A DNA stretch of 64,000 bases from Xylona heveae TC161 (lineage: Eukaryota > Ascomycota > Xylonomycetes > Xylonales > Xylonaceae). A program made the position numbers and the translations under genes. Position 1 is the first letter of the stretch, and every line of letters begins with the position of its first letter. The stretch covers positions 1,421,511-1,485,510 of the forward strand of contig NW_017264194.1 of the NCBI RefSeq assembly GCF_001619985.1, in the 5' to 3' direction. Shown here in pieces: positions 11,357-21,674 of this stretch. The notes under the pieces are model-generated. The model was not told where the DNA came from, did no database searches, and saw only the letters and a program-made list of their open reading frames with translations.

Positions 11357-12711
11357 TGGAGCAGCAAGTATCGAGGCAGGCGAAACAGTGATCCCGACGA
11401 GGGCCACTGCCTTGGAGAGAAGCGGTCCTCGTCGCGGGTGGCACTTCCAATCACACCACCCCGCGTCGCGGAACTGCGAGACGAGCCAGGAACAACAAGA
11501 ACGGAAAACAATGTGGAGACGCGAAAGCAGTTGGGAAAGGGACTGTAACGGGGCTTGTCTTGAACCAAAGCTGACTGTAGTCAATGTTGGTCCGTGTTTA
11601 GTGAGCCAAAGTGGGTAAAAAGAGGAGAGGTTGGACGAGCAACGGGCCGGGGTGACCTCTGGAGGATTCGAGCTGCGCAAACGTCTGTCTTCCCCCAAAG
11701 AAACTCCCTAAATGTTTCAGGCAAAAGTAACAGGGAGCTGGGCTTGGATAGTTTGAAGGGAAAAGATCAAAGTGATATTATCGAATATTCCAAAAGATTG
11801 CATTGAAGTTGTGGGAGAAATTAGCGCCGTCAAATGCATTTATTGAGCAAGGAAATCGCAAAAGTATCACGGGGAGAAGAACGAGCGCGGGGATCAACAA
11901 AAATGATGGGCATTGTCTTCTGGAATAAACTACTGTGCGCGGAGATCAACCTCTTCGTATGGCCTTTTTGCTTCGTATTGGGTGGCTGTTAGCAGTCCAT
12001 CTGCTGCACTACCAACCGATTAGCGTCTGGCAACTTCTTGCAGAAAGACGTGGGTTTATACGCCACCACATTAAGAGAAGCCAACGCAAGGAACTGTCCC
12101 TGTACAGTATGATACAATACTATGCCCCCACACAGTTGAAAGGAACACAAGTATTCGTGCAATACCGTAGTTAATAATAAATGATCAAGCGATAAGAGCC
12201 TTCAGTGCAGAAATGCAGTACAGTAGTCATCTATGAATGCACCCAATAATCATCAGTCGGGACAAGATACCGAGGGGGCTCGGGGGGAAGTAAAGGATCC
12301 CTGTCCAGCTGAAGCGAAGGGAAATCTGAAATGGCTGGCAGGCGTATTATTGCAGCCCAAGGAACACCACCAATCAAATCCCACGACGTTGTGCTGCACT
12401 TCTTTTGGTTCTGGACCCTACAATCATCTAGTCGCTACCAAGGGAATAAATAGATCAAGCTGCCCAAAAAAGAGGTCATGTTGCAATTGAAAGCATATAT
12501 GCACACCGTACCGCACAAATGGAGTACTTCTCCAGGGGAATATGTCTGTCAGAAAGAAAAACGATATGCAAGCTATTATGATGGTTGGCAATGATTGAAA
12601 GCAACTCAACTGTGACTTTCACTTGCGTCTGCATGCTTATTGCGTCGCGTACGACTGCTGGCACCAACCCACTCACTTATGATCGAACACGTTGATGAAG
12701 CACATGTTTCT
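11357..12711. other. Intergenic
   Basis: Contains the BTB gene's upstream region (its frame stays open to about 11698) and, to the right, the 3' side of the SerRS gene. No other feature supported. Confidence 0.4.
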
Positions 12712-14256
12712 TCACCACATGTCATCTCGTGGATATCTCCTCTGAATCGTTTCCATGCCGCCCATCCACGGCCGTAGAACAGGCGGGATAATAACCTTAT
12801 TCTCCTTCTCGTCCCATCCATTCTCTAACAATGCAGCCAAGACGCGGGGAACGGCCAGTGCTGTACCGTTGACAGTGTGGGGCCAGATCATTTTTCTGGC
12901 TTTGCCAGTCGCAACCCGTGTTGCGAGTCGTCGACTCTGATAGTCGGTACAGATAGATGTTGACGTGACTTCACCCCACCCTTCATCCTTCGCGCGGCGT
13001 GAAGGAAAGTATGCCTCAATATCCCGCTTCCGTGTAGCGCTGGCTCCAAGATCGGTTGAGGGCATCTCAAGGATGCGGCAATGCAATCCTAGAGATTCTA
13101 AGATTTCTGTCTGTATGGAGATCATCTCGTCAAAGATTTTGCCGGAATGTGACATGCCTTGATCGGTGTCCGTTGGTTCGTCAGGCATTGTCCAGGCGAA
13201 CATTTCCACTTTGGTAAATTCGTGCACACGGTAGAGTCCCTTGGTATCTACGCCACGCGCTCCGGCTTCCGCTCGATAGCACCTACTTACGCCAATGTAC
13301 TTCTTGGGAAGCTCTTCCTCATCTAGTACCTGATTTGCCTTCATTCCAGCCAATGGGATCTCTGCCGTCCCAGCGAGACACAGCTCTGGTTTCCTAAGGT
13401 CCTTTTCGCTCCTTTCAAGCGCGTATATCTGTTGTTCGCCATTTTGATCGCGGGGTCGGAACCCACATGCGGCTGCGATATGGGAGTAGACGATTGAGGG
13501 CGGAGACACCACGGTCCACCCGCGTTTAAGTGCCACAGACAGCGCATACTGCACAAGGGCTTGCTCCAGCAAGGCGGCCTCATTGACGAGAAAGTACCAA
13601 CCCCATCCAGAAGTGCTCGCAGCACCTGCAAAGTCTAGAATTCCTAGCTCACTGCCAACATGAACATGCGATCTCCAAACCCGATCTGAAGTTGAGGGCA
13701 CAGGCTCGGGATGTTCGTTGATAAAGCCAACCAGTTTTGGCTCCTCTCCAATTGGTGTCTCCATACTTGTACTGTTTGGAAGCTCAACGGCGAGTTGCTC
13801 GATTTCCAGATTTATCTCTGCTTCCTTGGTTTCAATGTCGGCAAGCTTTTGCTTCAGCTCGCGAGCTTCCTCCAGTAAAGTCTCCCGGTCTTTGTCGGCC
13901 AGTTCGGCATCCTCGGCCTTGTCTTTGAGAGAGCCAGCGTTCGAGAACCTTCGTCGCAGGATGTTACTCCGCTCTCGCAAGCCCCGTGCATCCTTTTGAA
14001 GAGCTTGCCACTCTTCGAAAAGCTGCACGATTCGATAAGAATGCCCACTCTGAGCTCCGTAGTTTCGGTCGCGACAGTTTTGTGTATAGAGCTCTGGATT
14101 TTGTCGAATGTGCTTGATATCGATAACGGGCTTCGGTGCAATGGAGGGTCTAGCAGTAGCGGCAGCAGCAGCCGTCGTATTGCTGCGGCGTGACAGACCA
14201 AAGGCACATCTGTAGCAGCGTTGGATCAGAGGCCGTGAGGCGTTTGCCCACGCCAT
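12712..14256 (-). CDS. DIA4: Serine--tRNA ligase, mitochondrial
   Basis: Class II aminoacyl-tRNA synthetase charging mitochondrial tRNA-Ser; 514 residues, no intron. The first ATG gives an Arg- and Ala-rich, acid-free N-terminus (about residues 1-40), as expected of a matrix targeting peptide. Next comes the long antiparallel coiled-coil arm that binds tRNA (ERSNILRRRF to EINLEIEQLAVELP). The catalytic domain shows motif 2 (GVSRCYRAEAG, YRVHEFTKVEMF) and motif 3 (VNGTALAVPRVLAALLEN). TAEIPLAGM matches the serine pocket region. The homologue's yeast name is DIA4; a separate cytosolic enzyme is expected elsewhere. Confidence 0.92.
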   Translation of the reverse strand: MAWANASRPLIQRCYRCAFGLSRRSNTTAAAAATARPSIAPKPVIDIKHIRQNPELYTQNCRDRNYGAQSGHSYRIVQLFEEWQALQKDARGLRERSNILRRRFSNAGSLKDKAEDAELADKDRETLLEEARELKQKLADIETKEAEINLEIEQLAVELPNSTSMETPIGEEPKLVGFINEHPEPVPSTSDRVWRSHVHVGSELGILDFAGAASTSGWGWYFLVNEAALLEQALVQYALSVALKRGWTVVSPPSIVYSHIAAACGFRPRDQNGEQQIYALERSEKDLRKPELCLAGTAEIPLAGMKANQVLDEEELPKKYIGVSRCYRAEAGARGVDTKGLYRVHEFTKVEMFAWTMPDEPTDTDQGMSHSGKIFDEMISIQTEILESLGLHCRILEMPSTDLGASATRKRDIEAYFPSRRAKDEGWGEVTSTSICTDYQSRRLATRVATGKARKMIWPHTVNGTALAVPRVLAALLENGWDEKENKVIIPPVLRPWMGGMETIQRRYPRDDMW

Positions 14257-15225
14257 TGCTAAGGCTTGGGGGAAAGCTGCAGCCCTAGTCAATATTAAAG
14301 GGCACCCGAAGATTATATTTGAACATACAAGGACCAGAGATAAAATTTGACCAATAATCAATATTTTAACACTTGGAAATTTTGAAAAAGACAGTCAGTC
14401 ATAAAATCTCCATGACCATGGTGTTGCTTGCTAAGATTGAATGGAATTGTTATGGTCGCTCCGCAAACGACTTGCTACTTTCTGCCGCTGTGGCTCGTGC
14501 ATGTCGGAGCCGACAACAGAATAGCCGACTCCCCGCAATTGTCAACTTTCCCATGCAACATTCACATTCACGTCATGATTGGAGGACTCGTACTATCAGA
14601 TGCTCACACTTGTATTTCAACATTTTTTTCTTTTTTCTTTTTATTTTTCTTTTTTATTTTTTTAAAAAATCTCGGAATGTCTTTGAAAGGACCAGCTTCA
14701 AAGTGTGAATCTTGATTGGAAGCTAACTGTATTGCATCCCTTGTCGTACCTAAACGCCGAGTCAATGTGCGCTGGGAAGCACCTGGAAACCGCAGAGACA
14801 ATCTGCAAACCCCCTCTTGAAAGGAAACTAACAAGGAGGAGCAAGCTAAGAAAATTGCCTATCAATTCAGAAGGAATGAGATCCAATAGGATTCATTACA
14901 CGTATTAATTTCACCAAAACCAGACCACGCAGCACTTACTTCAAGCCTCTCTGGTGCTTGAAGTTCGAATGTCTTTATTCGGAGAAATTCGGAATAGACG
15001 GGAAGAAAGCTCAGTTTTTCAACAACTCCGTCCATTCGAAAGGGCTTGGAAGATCTGAAGGCCTGAAAATACCTTATTTAGCAAATGCTCGGCTTTGGAA
15101 AAGGCTGCCAGTGTCTGCAGCCCCCGGAGTACTTTCGAAGTACGCCATCGAATGCAGAAACGATGCAATCATTAAAGCCAGGAAGTGGAAAAGAAATGCA
15201 ATCCACAATATGTTGATGAAAAGAC
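14257..15225. other. Intergenic with T-rich tract
   Basis: Promoter region of the SerRS gene plus a T-rich run at about 14620-14665. A possible last exon of the next gene (about 15011-15062) is described under that gene. Confidence 0.4.
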
Positions 15226-15811
15226 TTACGGAACGTAATGCTCCCCTTCACTAGCAATCATGGCACCCAATCTAGCAGCCTCTAGACGATGCCATTTCAC
15301 CATCTTGACAAATGTATCCTTGCACATGTGCAGCAAAAGGACACGTTCTTCCATATATTTAGCATCCCTTGACCGGTCATTTTCCTTTCTGAGGCGCTCA
15401 AACATGACCGTGTCCATATCCATGAACTCGTTGATCAACTTGATCCGCTGGGCAAGAAATTTGAGTTGGCTGTGGTGAGAATTCATCAGGCCTTCCTGCT
15501 CTCTTTTAGTTGCCGGGGTGGGATCAGCAGGAGGCGTCGGCATTCTGAGCTTGTATTTGTCCTTGTCCTTGTCCTTGTCCTTTTCCTTTTCCTTGCCCTT
15601 ATCTACAGCGTTGGAGCTACTATTGCGCGAAAGGATGGACGGGGCGCGGACACTGAAGTTTGCGAAAGGATTGCTCGGCCCTGGTATGGCACGGGGCCAT
15701 GAGGTCAGTTTGCTTGTCCTGCGCACCCGTAGATTTCAATTTGGAATTGAACTTACTCCACTCTCTCGAGAGCGGGCGCCGAAGAAGTGGCTGTCTATCC
15801 TCTGACGACAT
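15226..15811 (-). CDS. Hypothetical small basic protein
   Basis: I do not recognise this family. Exon 1 (15757-15811, GTAAGT donor) joins exon 2 (15226-15680) in phase to give about 169 residues. The N-terminal half is disordered with a Lys/Asp/Glu repeat (KEKEKDKDKDKDK). The C-terminal half is a likely helical bundle: HSQLKFLAQRIKLINEF, FERLRKENDRSRDAKYMEER, FVKMVKWHRLEAARLGAMIA. The stop codon lies inside a perfect GTAAGT donor. If that donor is used, a GTATTTTCAG acceptor at 15063 would add about 16 residues, ending near 15011. Existence is likely, ends uncertain. Confidence 0.6.
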
Positions 15812-16251
15812 AGTTGAATTCCCCGGTGATGGGTTAAAAGACTTGTTTCAAATATCTCTAACGATGATGATATTCACAATGTGGATGTGAGGTTATGTGC
15901 ATGACATCTCAACGCCAAGATCTGAGTTTGTTCTGACTTCGTACACGACGAAGACTCAGCAGTAATCCATGACTGGTTTGGCGGTCCTTTCGGTCAGCTA
16001 AAAAGTCGACAGTGTTTGTGCCGTGCTTCCCAGTATGATATCAAAATTAATGCTCCAGGAAGGAACGAATGCTTAACGAGCACGCACCTTCTCAAAACAA
16101 CCATCAAAAGCTGGGCGTATTAAGAAAGAAAACGTTTGTAAATGCTTGCGACATCTATAATATGACGATCCACCAGCTATTGTTAAAACTCAATTGGGGT
16201 ATCCTTTACCATACAACACGGATCTTCAAGCGTGCTTCACTATCCACAGTC
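15812..16251. other. Intergenic
   Basis: Upstream region of the small unknown gene and downstream region of Arp10. No feature seen. Confidence 0.4.
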
Positions 16252-17874
16252 CTATGCCCAAAGCCCTAGAGTCCAGCCTGACCGTTCTGCGCCGCCAGCG
16301 CGTGGAGTGGCCGCGCCTAAACTCATTCTCTGGAAGTTGCCTTTGATATCGCCTTCCTTGCTTGCGCCGGCAAGACCCTGCTGAAGAAATTTTTCCTTTT
16401 CAACATCTACAGTCCCACGAGCTTTAAGACTCGCCATGAGGCTTCCGCCTGCCCAAGGACCTAAAGTCTCAACACCTCGCACGACTCCCTGGATATATGG
16501 CTTCGCATGCTTTGATTCTTCCCGGACCAATTTCTCCGTGATAGGGTCCGAGGTTTGCTCAGAATTCGCCGCAGGGACGGTCTGATCCGAAGGCATTTCC
16601 GCTTTTTCGCCTAATTCGACTTTATTATCCATCGATACCTGAGTCGCCTTCTCTTGAGTGAGGTTCTCGAACTTCTTCTTTCTTATTTCCGCCGCTTGGC
16701 CTTTGACAGGATCCCATCCCCCTTTCTGCACGAGCAGATTGATTTCATCCAGGATTCGTCGCTTGATTCCAGGTATCTTTGATCCTCCACCTGTCAGGAC
16801 TATGCGAGACATGCATGTCCCACGGACATCAATTGGAAGAGAGAGAAGAGTGTTGTAGGCAAGTTGGTGGATTGGCAATTCATGGTCATCTAAATCCTGC
16901 AATTTTTGGTGGGAAGCAAAGCAAGCTGTTTCCACAGGTTCTCCAAGGCGGGAAAATTTCAGTCCTAATTTTACCGGAGGCTCTGTCGATTTCAATGGAA
17001 TATTCACGATGGGATCGTCAGTCTCAGGAGCTTGGGTGTCGACTGAGCTTCGACACCAGGCCATTCGGCAAAACACTTCCTCCGTCTCCTCAAAAGAAAC
17101 TCCGATTTGTTGGTTCAACCGCTGGCTTTGCGAGGCTTCTATACTTGTTCCTTTGGCCTCGGTTGACAGCAACTCGCCCATTGCTTCACTGGCCAATCTG
17201 ACGCCGCGCTGAGTCTGACGTTGAAGGACTTCTCGATATTCAAATACAGCCGTTACAATTGTCTCTGCCCAGCCGATATCAATCACGAGAGCTGAGCGAA
17301 GTCCCGCAGCGAGAGTGCTTAAGACAGGACCAGATACCAGCGTCATGCTGGGAATCTGGAAATTGGAAAACATGGTCAAGAGGACCGTTGATAGTAATGC
17401 ATGAGGCATGACAGATGGTAATACAAGAACAGCTCTCCTAGGCTTGTAATCCGTAAGCAAGTATTTGGCGTAAGCTTCTCTTATGGCCCTTTCAATCTTG
17501 TCTCCGACGAGCTGTAGATCCAGATCTGAAAGGTCCATACGCCAGAGCTCATGATGCTGACCCCATGTTTCTCCGTGTCTTCTCTTCCTTCCCGTGCCTT
17601 GGAAATCTGGCTGCCAGCGTCTGTAATCTCCGACTCTCCGTTGTTCTTCCAAACCAAAACCGATTACGCACCGCGGGCTGCTCTCCCCAGCAAACCCGGC
17701 ACGCAAAAAGCGGGAACCCAGTTCGAACACGAGATACTCTTCATCGCTGCGCAAGGTAGTGGATGGTGAAAGAGAGAAAGTAGATGAGAGAGATCGTTGC
17801 GGGGTTTGCGGGTTTGAGGTGACGGATTTGGGTTTGAATGGTTTCAGCTCAGCATAACTTTCGTCGGTAGCCAT
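16252..17874 (-). CDS. Actin-related protein Arp10/Arp11-like (dynactin pointed-end subunit)
   Basis: Divergent actin-fold protein expected to cap the pointed end of the dynactin Arp1 filament and so support dynein-driven nuclear and vesicle transport. 540 residues, no intron. Actin-fold landmarks: EYLVFELGSRFLRAGFAGE near residue 46, RAVLVLPSVMP, LVSGPVLSTLAAG followed by SALVIDIGWAETIVTAV (degenerate phosphate-2 loop), and SRIVLTGGGSKIPGIKRRI. The phosphate loops are poor matches to actin, as usual in Arp10. Long disordered insertions near the C-terminus (acidic/Ser-rich) and a Ser/Thr-rich N-terminus lengthen it compared with actin. Divergent from the Yen1 gene. Confidence 0.85.
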   Translation of the reverse strand: MATDESYAELKPFKPKSVTSNPQTPQRSLSSTFSLSPSTTLRSDEEYLVFELGSRFLRAGFAGESSPRCVIGFGLEEQRRVGDYRRWQPDFQGTGRKRRHGETWGQHHELWRMDLSDLDLQLVGDKIERAIREAYAKYLLTDYKPRRAVLVLPSVMPHALLSTVLLTMFSNFQIPSMTLVSGPVLSTLAAGLRSALVIDIGWAETIVTAVFEYREVLQRQTQRGVRLASEAMGELLSTEAKGTSIEASQSQRLNQQIGVSFEETEEVFCRMAWCRSSVDTQAPETDDPIVNIPLKSTEPPVKLGLKFSRLGEPVETACFASHQKLQDLDDHELPIHQLAYNTLLSLPIDVRGTCMSRIVLTGGGSKIPGIKRRILDEINLLVQKGGWDPVKGQAAEIRKKKFENLTQEKATQVSMDNKVELGEKAEMPSDQTVPAANSEQTSDPITEKLVREESKHAKPYIQGVVRGVETLGPWAGGSLMASLKARGTVDVEKEKFLQQGLAGASKEGDIKGNFQRMSLGAATPRAGGAERSGWTLGLWA

Positions 17875-18149
17875 GACAGGAAAGGTAATGTGGGCGTAAG
17901 ATGTCTCCTTTCTCCTTCATTAGCCGCGAAGAAACTTATATCCCCAAAGGTCGACTGGCTTTCCTCACATAATATAATCATGTTCTATTCAGTATTGGAA
18001 ATAAATTGTTAATCTTCACCTCGTTGCTATGCGGGCTGATTCATTGCGTCAAAACCCCAGCTTTAGCGAAACACTCAACGTAAACAAATACGCCGCAGCC
18101 CCCGAAGTACGATATATCATTCCCAATTATACGAATGCGATAATGAGGA

Positions 18150-21100
18150 ATGGGCATCAAAGGGTTTGAGCATGCCTCAATTATTTTTCTCGGCAGAGTT
18201 TTGCTAAAAGCTTGCTAGGATATATGCTGAGATTGGGACAGGTGAGCGGGTGGCTCTGTCCAGGCTCGCGGCAGAGACATTTGAACGGACGGGACGACCT
18301 CTGCGAATAGCTATAGACATTTCAATATGGATGTTCCAGATCCAATCAGGGAGAGGTATTTTAAACATGTTTAATATAATCACTTCTTGTTTCTCATTTC
18401 AAAGCCCGGCTCTGAAGCTAACAGAAACACCTCTGCGTTGATTCAGGCGGAACCAATCCGGCAGTGCGAACCTTCTACTACCGTCTACTCCGCCTCCTTT
18501 CCATCGCTATACAGCCGCTTTTCGTTTTTGATGGACCGCATAGACCCCCGGTTAAGAGGAATATACGTATAGCGCCGGGACTGAGTTCATCGTTGCCGGA
18601 ACATCTAACAAAAGACCTCTTACGATACTTCGGGATAACATACCATACTGCACCTGGAGAAGCAGAGGCAGAATGTGCTCTACTGCAAAAAGAAGGGATC
18701 GTCGATGCAGTTTTGAGCGAGGATGTCGACACTCTTATGTTCGGGTGTGGATTGGTACTGCGTAATTGGTCGAGTGAAAGTTTACGGGGTAGCAAGAGCC
18801 CAACTCATGTGAACTTGTACGAGGCCCAGAAGATCAGGTCTGGCAAATCTGGCTTATGCAGCGAGGATATGGTGCTCATTGCATTGATGAGTGGTGGTGA
18901 CTATATCCCTGAAGGTATACCCGGCTGCGGAGTCAAGGTCGCGTGCGAAGCTGCCAAGGCCGGCTTTGGCACAGAGCTCTGCAAAATATCTCGTAAAGAC
19001 ACCGCTGGGTTGCGGCAATGGAGAGATAATCTAGCTCACGAGCTGCGTACGAATGAGAGCAAATTCTTTCGTATCAAACATGCCTCTTTGGAAATACCAG
19101 ACAACTTTCCTGATCCAAAGGTTCTCAAATACTATACCAGCCCTGTCGTGTCGAATCGGGAGAGCCTCGATAGACTCAAAGCAGGGCTAGTATGGGAAGC
19201 TCCTATCGACATTTCCGGATTACGAGCTTTTGTTGCAAGCGCATTTGGCTGGGAATTCAAATCGCAGGCTATTAAATTCATCCGGGGCCTTGCGCCTGCG
19301 ATATTAGCTACGAAACTCGCTACACAAAGATCTCCCGTCGCATCACTTGAGCAGGCATCTGGGCAGTCCACCGAGCATGATAACGTATTATCTCTTGTTA
19401 GGGGTCTTCATGGAACCCGAACTCATTTCTCAACCGATGGTACTCCCGAGCTACGCGTTGCATACGTTCCGATTGATATCGTGGCCCTGGATCTCAGTAC
19501 TGAACACTCGGACACCGAATACATGGACCGCGACGAATTTACCTCGGATTTGGAGGACGATAGCAATATACCTGCAACGCAATCAAATGCTTCAAATGTC
19601 AAAGCACAAGTGGCGCATGATCCAACCCAACCAGAAAAAGTATGGATATTGGAAAGCTACGTCAACCATGGAGCTCCATCAAAAGTTGAGGAGTGGAGAG
19701 AATCGCAACAACGGCCCAAACCCGCACGTGCTTCCAAAACGGGCCCGAAAAAGGCAACGGGAAAGGTAGGCACGCATGCTGGGGCGTTAGATCGTTTCGT
19801 CAAGGTATCAAAGCCCGATATCTATCTAGGCAGAGGGGCTGGAGGATCCAAAGAGAGTAACCTCGTCCCTTCAAGCTCGCAGGACAGCGGGATAGTAGAT
19901 AGCGACACTATCCCTCCCGTCTTTTTGGCTCCGAGCATTCCTTTATCTCCAACCCAGAGACCCCGACAGTCCAGCAAAACCTCAAGTCGCAGACAATCTA
20001 AGCCTGCCAGGTCCGCGCGAAGCACAGAGTCGCCGGGGCCACTCAAGGATGTGAATCCTTGGACATTATCTAAACCCGCTTCATCGCAGCAAGAATACTC
20101 AGTCACACGTAATTCTACCTTGGCAGCAGTTGCAGATGCGATTGATCTTTCGGTCGACACGTCTCCTCTGGTTCCTAGGAAACACAGCCGGCCTGTGTCT
20201 TCCTCTTCTATATCATCAATGGAACGTAAAACCTCGGCACCCAAAGACACCGTCCAAGACGGCAAGCGGACGTCAGGTCGTAGTCCTAATTCAGTTTACC
20301 AAACATCCATAAAGGCACGTTTATCCAGGCCATCTCCTGCACCCACCTTTTCATTCGACGCGGGATCCACGTCCGCAAGGCCAGTCACGCCAGATTCTTC
20401 ACGACGCTTCCTCGACTGTCCAGAGGGTGCAAATGCAGCGAAAAATTCACAAAAGGACAACCCAATCATCCTCCTCTCCTCATCACCCACTCTCCCATCT
20501 CCATCAGAATTCACCGCCCCTCGAGAACGTTCCGGCCTTGCGGTAGACGACACGGCAGAACCTAACTCAGACGTTATTTCAAATGTATCCAGCCCAACTC
20601 GAACCCCGCGTGACTGTCGTTCTCCTCAGTCAATTACTCCACCCGCTTCTCCTACTACTCTCAACGCACGTATATTAACACCGCCACCAATCATCAACAA
20701 AGCACTCATTGAAATCTCTTCATCCCCGCCTATGCCTGAATTACCGCCCAGCGTCACTAGACGGAGACCGCGACGACCAAGAGCCAACAAACAGTATTAC
20801 TGTGAAAACGAAGACAAAGATACAGAGACGCCAGCAAACCACGCAGATGGACGCGCCGATAATCATAATTCCGGTTTCCATCAAAGTCCATCAGAAATCC
20901 TCAAAGGTTTGGAGCAGGAGATTTCCATGCCTTCGTCCTCTAAGACCTCGACTCGAAATCAGAAGCGCTCTGTCGCTGTGACGCTGCGCGAGAGTCTCGA
21001 CGGCGCGTGGAAAGAAGTCGTCTCTTCAGAATCCTCTTTAACTTTGTCTGGTAGTAGTCGTTCTCGTGGCGAGGCCACGACAAAGACTGATAGCAAGAGT

Positions 21101-21190
21101 ACTCGACCTAGTAGAAGGCCGACAAGACGCACAGTGCAGCAGCAGCGAGTTTGGGAAGGCGTGGAGGTTTTGGATTTGACTGGTTCTTGA
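18150..21190 (+). CDS. yen1: Holliday junction resolvase, Rad2/XPG family (Yen1/GEN1)
   Basis: Structure-specific endonuclease that cuts Holliday junctions and flaps during recombination; 964 residues. Exons 18150-18163, 18219-18355 and 18447-21190. The tiny first exon gives MGIKG and joins IYAEIGTGERVALS, the canonical Rad2 start; its donor is a weak GTTTGA. N-nuclease motifs: RIAIDISIWMFQ, PLFVFDG. I-nuclease motifs: APGEAEAECALLQKEG (about residues 117-132), SEDVDTLMFG, MSGGDYIPEGIPGCG. The C-terminal 550 residues are disordered, full of SP/TP sites and basic patches, consistent with the known CDK control of Yen1 localisation. Three hydrophobic-acidic or serine patches resemble SUMO-interacting motifs, one (VLDLT) at the extreme C-terminus. 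Confidence 0.93.
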
Positions 21191-21674
21191 TATCGATTTC
21201 ACGTCATGAGATGTTTTGATGATGACGACCCAGACTTTTGTTAGCTACTGGGTTTCTCTTTTTTTTTTGGCCGCTGGGTCTGTTCCTTTTGGAGCTTATT
21301 GAAGGTTACGTGTTACGAGGTTGACTAGTTTGTAATGTTTTATATATACCCTCTTTCCTTAGTATACAGTATAATTGCACCCTTGATGATGATGTTACTC
21401 GACGCGTTAAATTTTCATAGGGTGGTCAAAGAGTCCATGTGAGGTTGATGTATATGTGCTACAGATGATGAAAATAGTAAAGATGAGATAGCAGCAGAGA
21501 TGATAAAGCTGGAAGATGCGCCAGAACGATGCTATATGATGAACTTTTCGCAGGGAATATGAGATGCCAAAAGAGCAATGAATCAAAAAGAAGCCTGCCA
21601 AAGGAGAAAGAAAAGCAAGAAAAGCAAGACAAAATACGCCATACAAGGGAATCATATCAAAGAGGAAAAAAAAT
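21191..21674. other. Convergent intergenic region
   Basis: 3' sides of yen1 and spb4, with a T-rich stretch near 21256. No gene. Confidence 0.4.

Noticed and set aside
4714-11700. tRNA genes in the left third
   Set aside because: I scanned for B-box-like GGTTCGAATC on both strands here and across the window and found no pair with a matching A box; a tRNAscan run would settle this.
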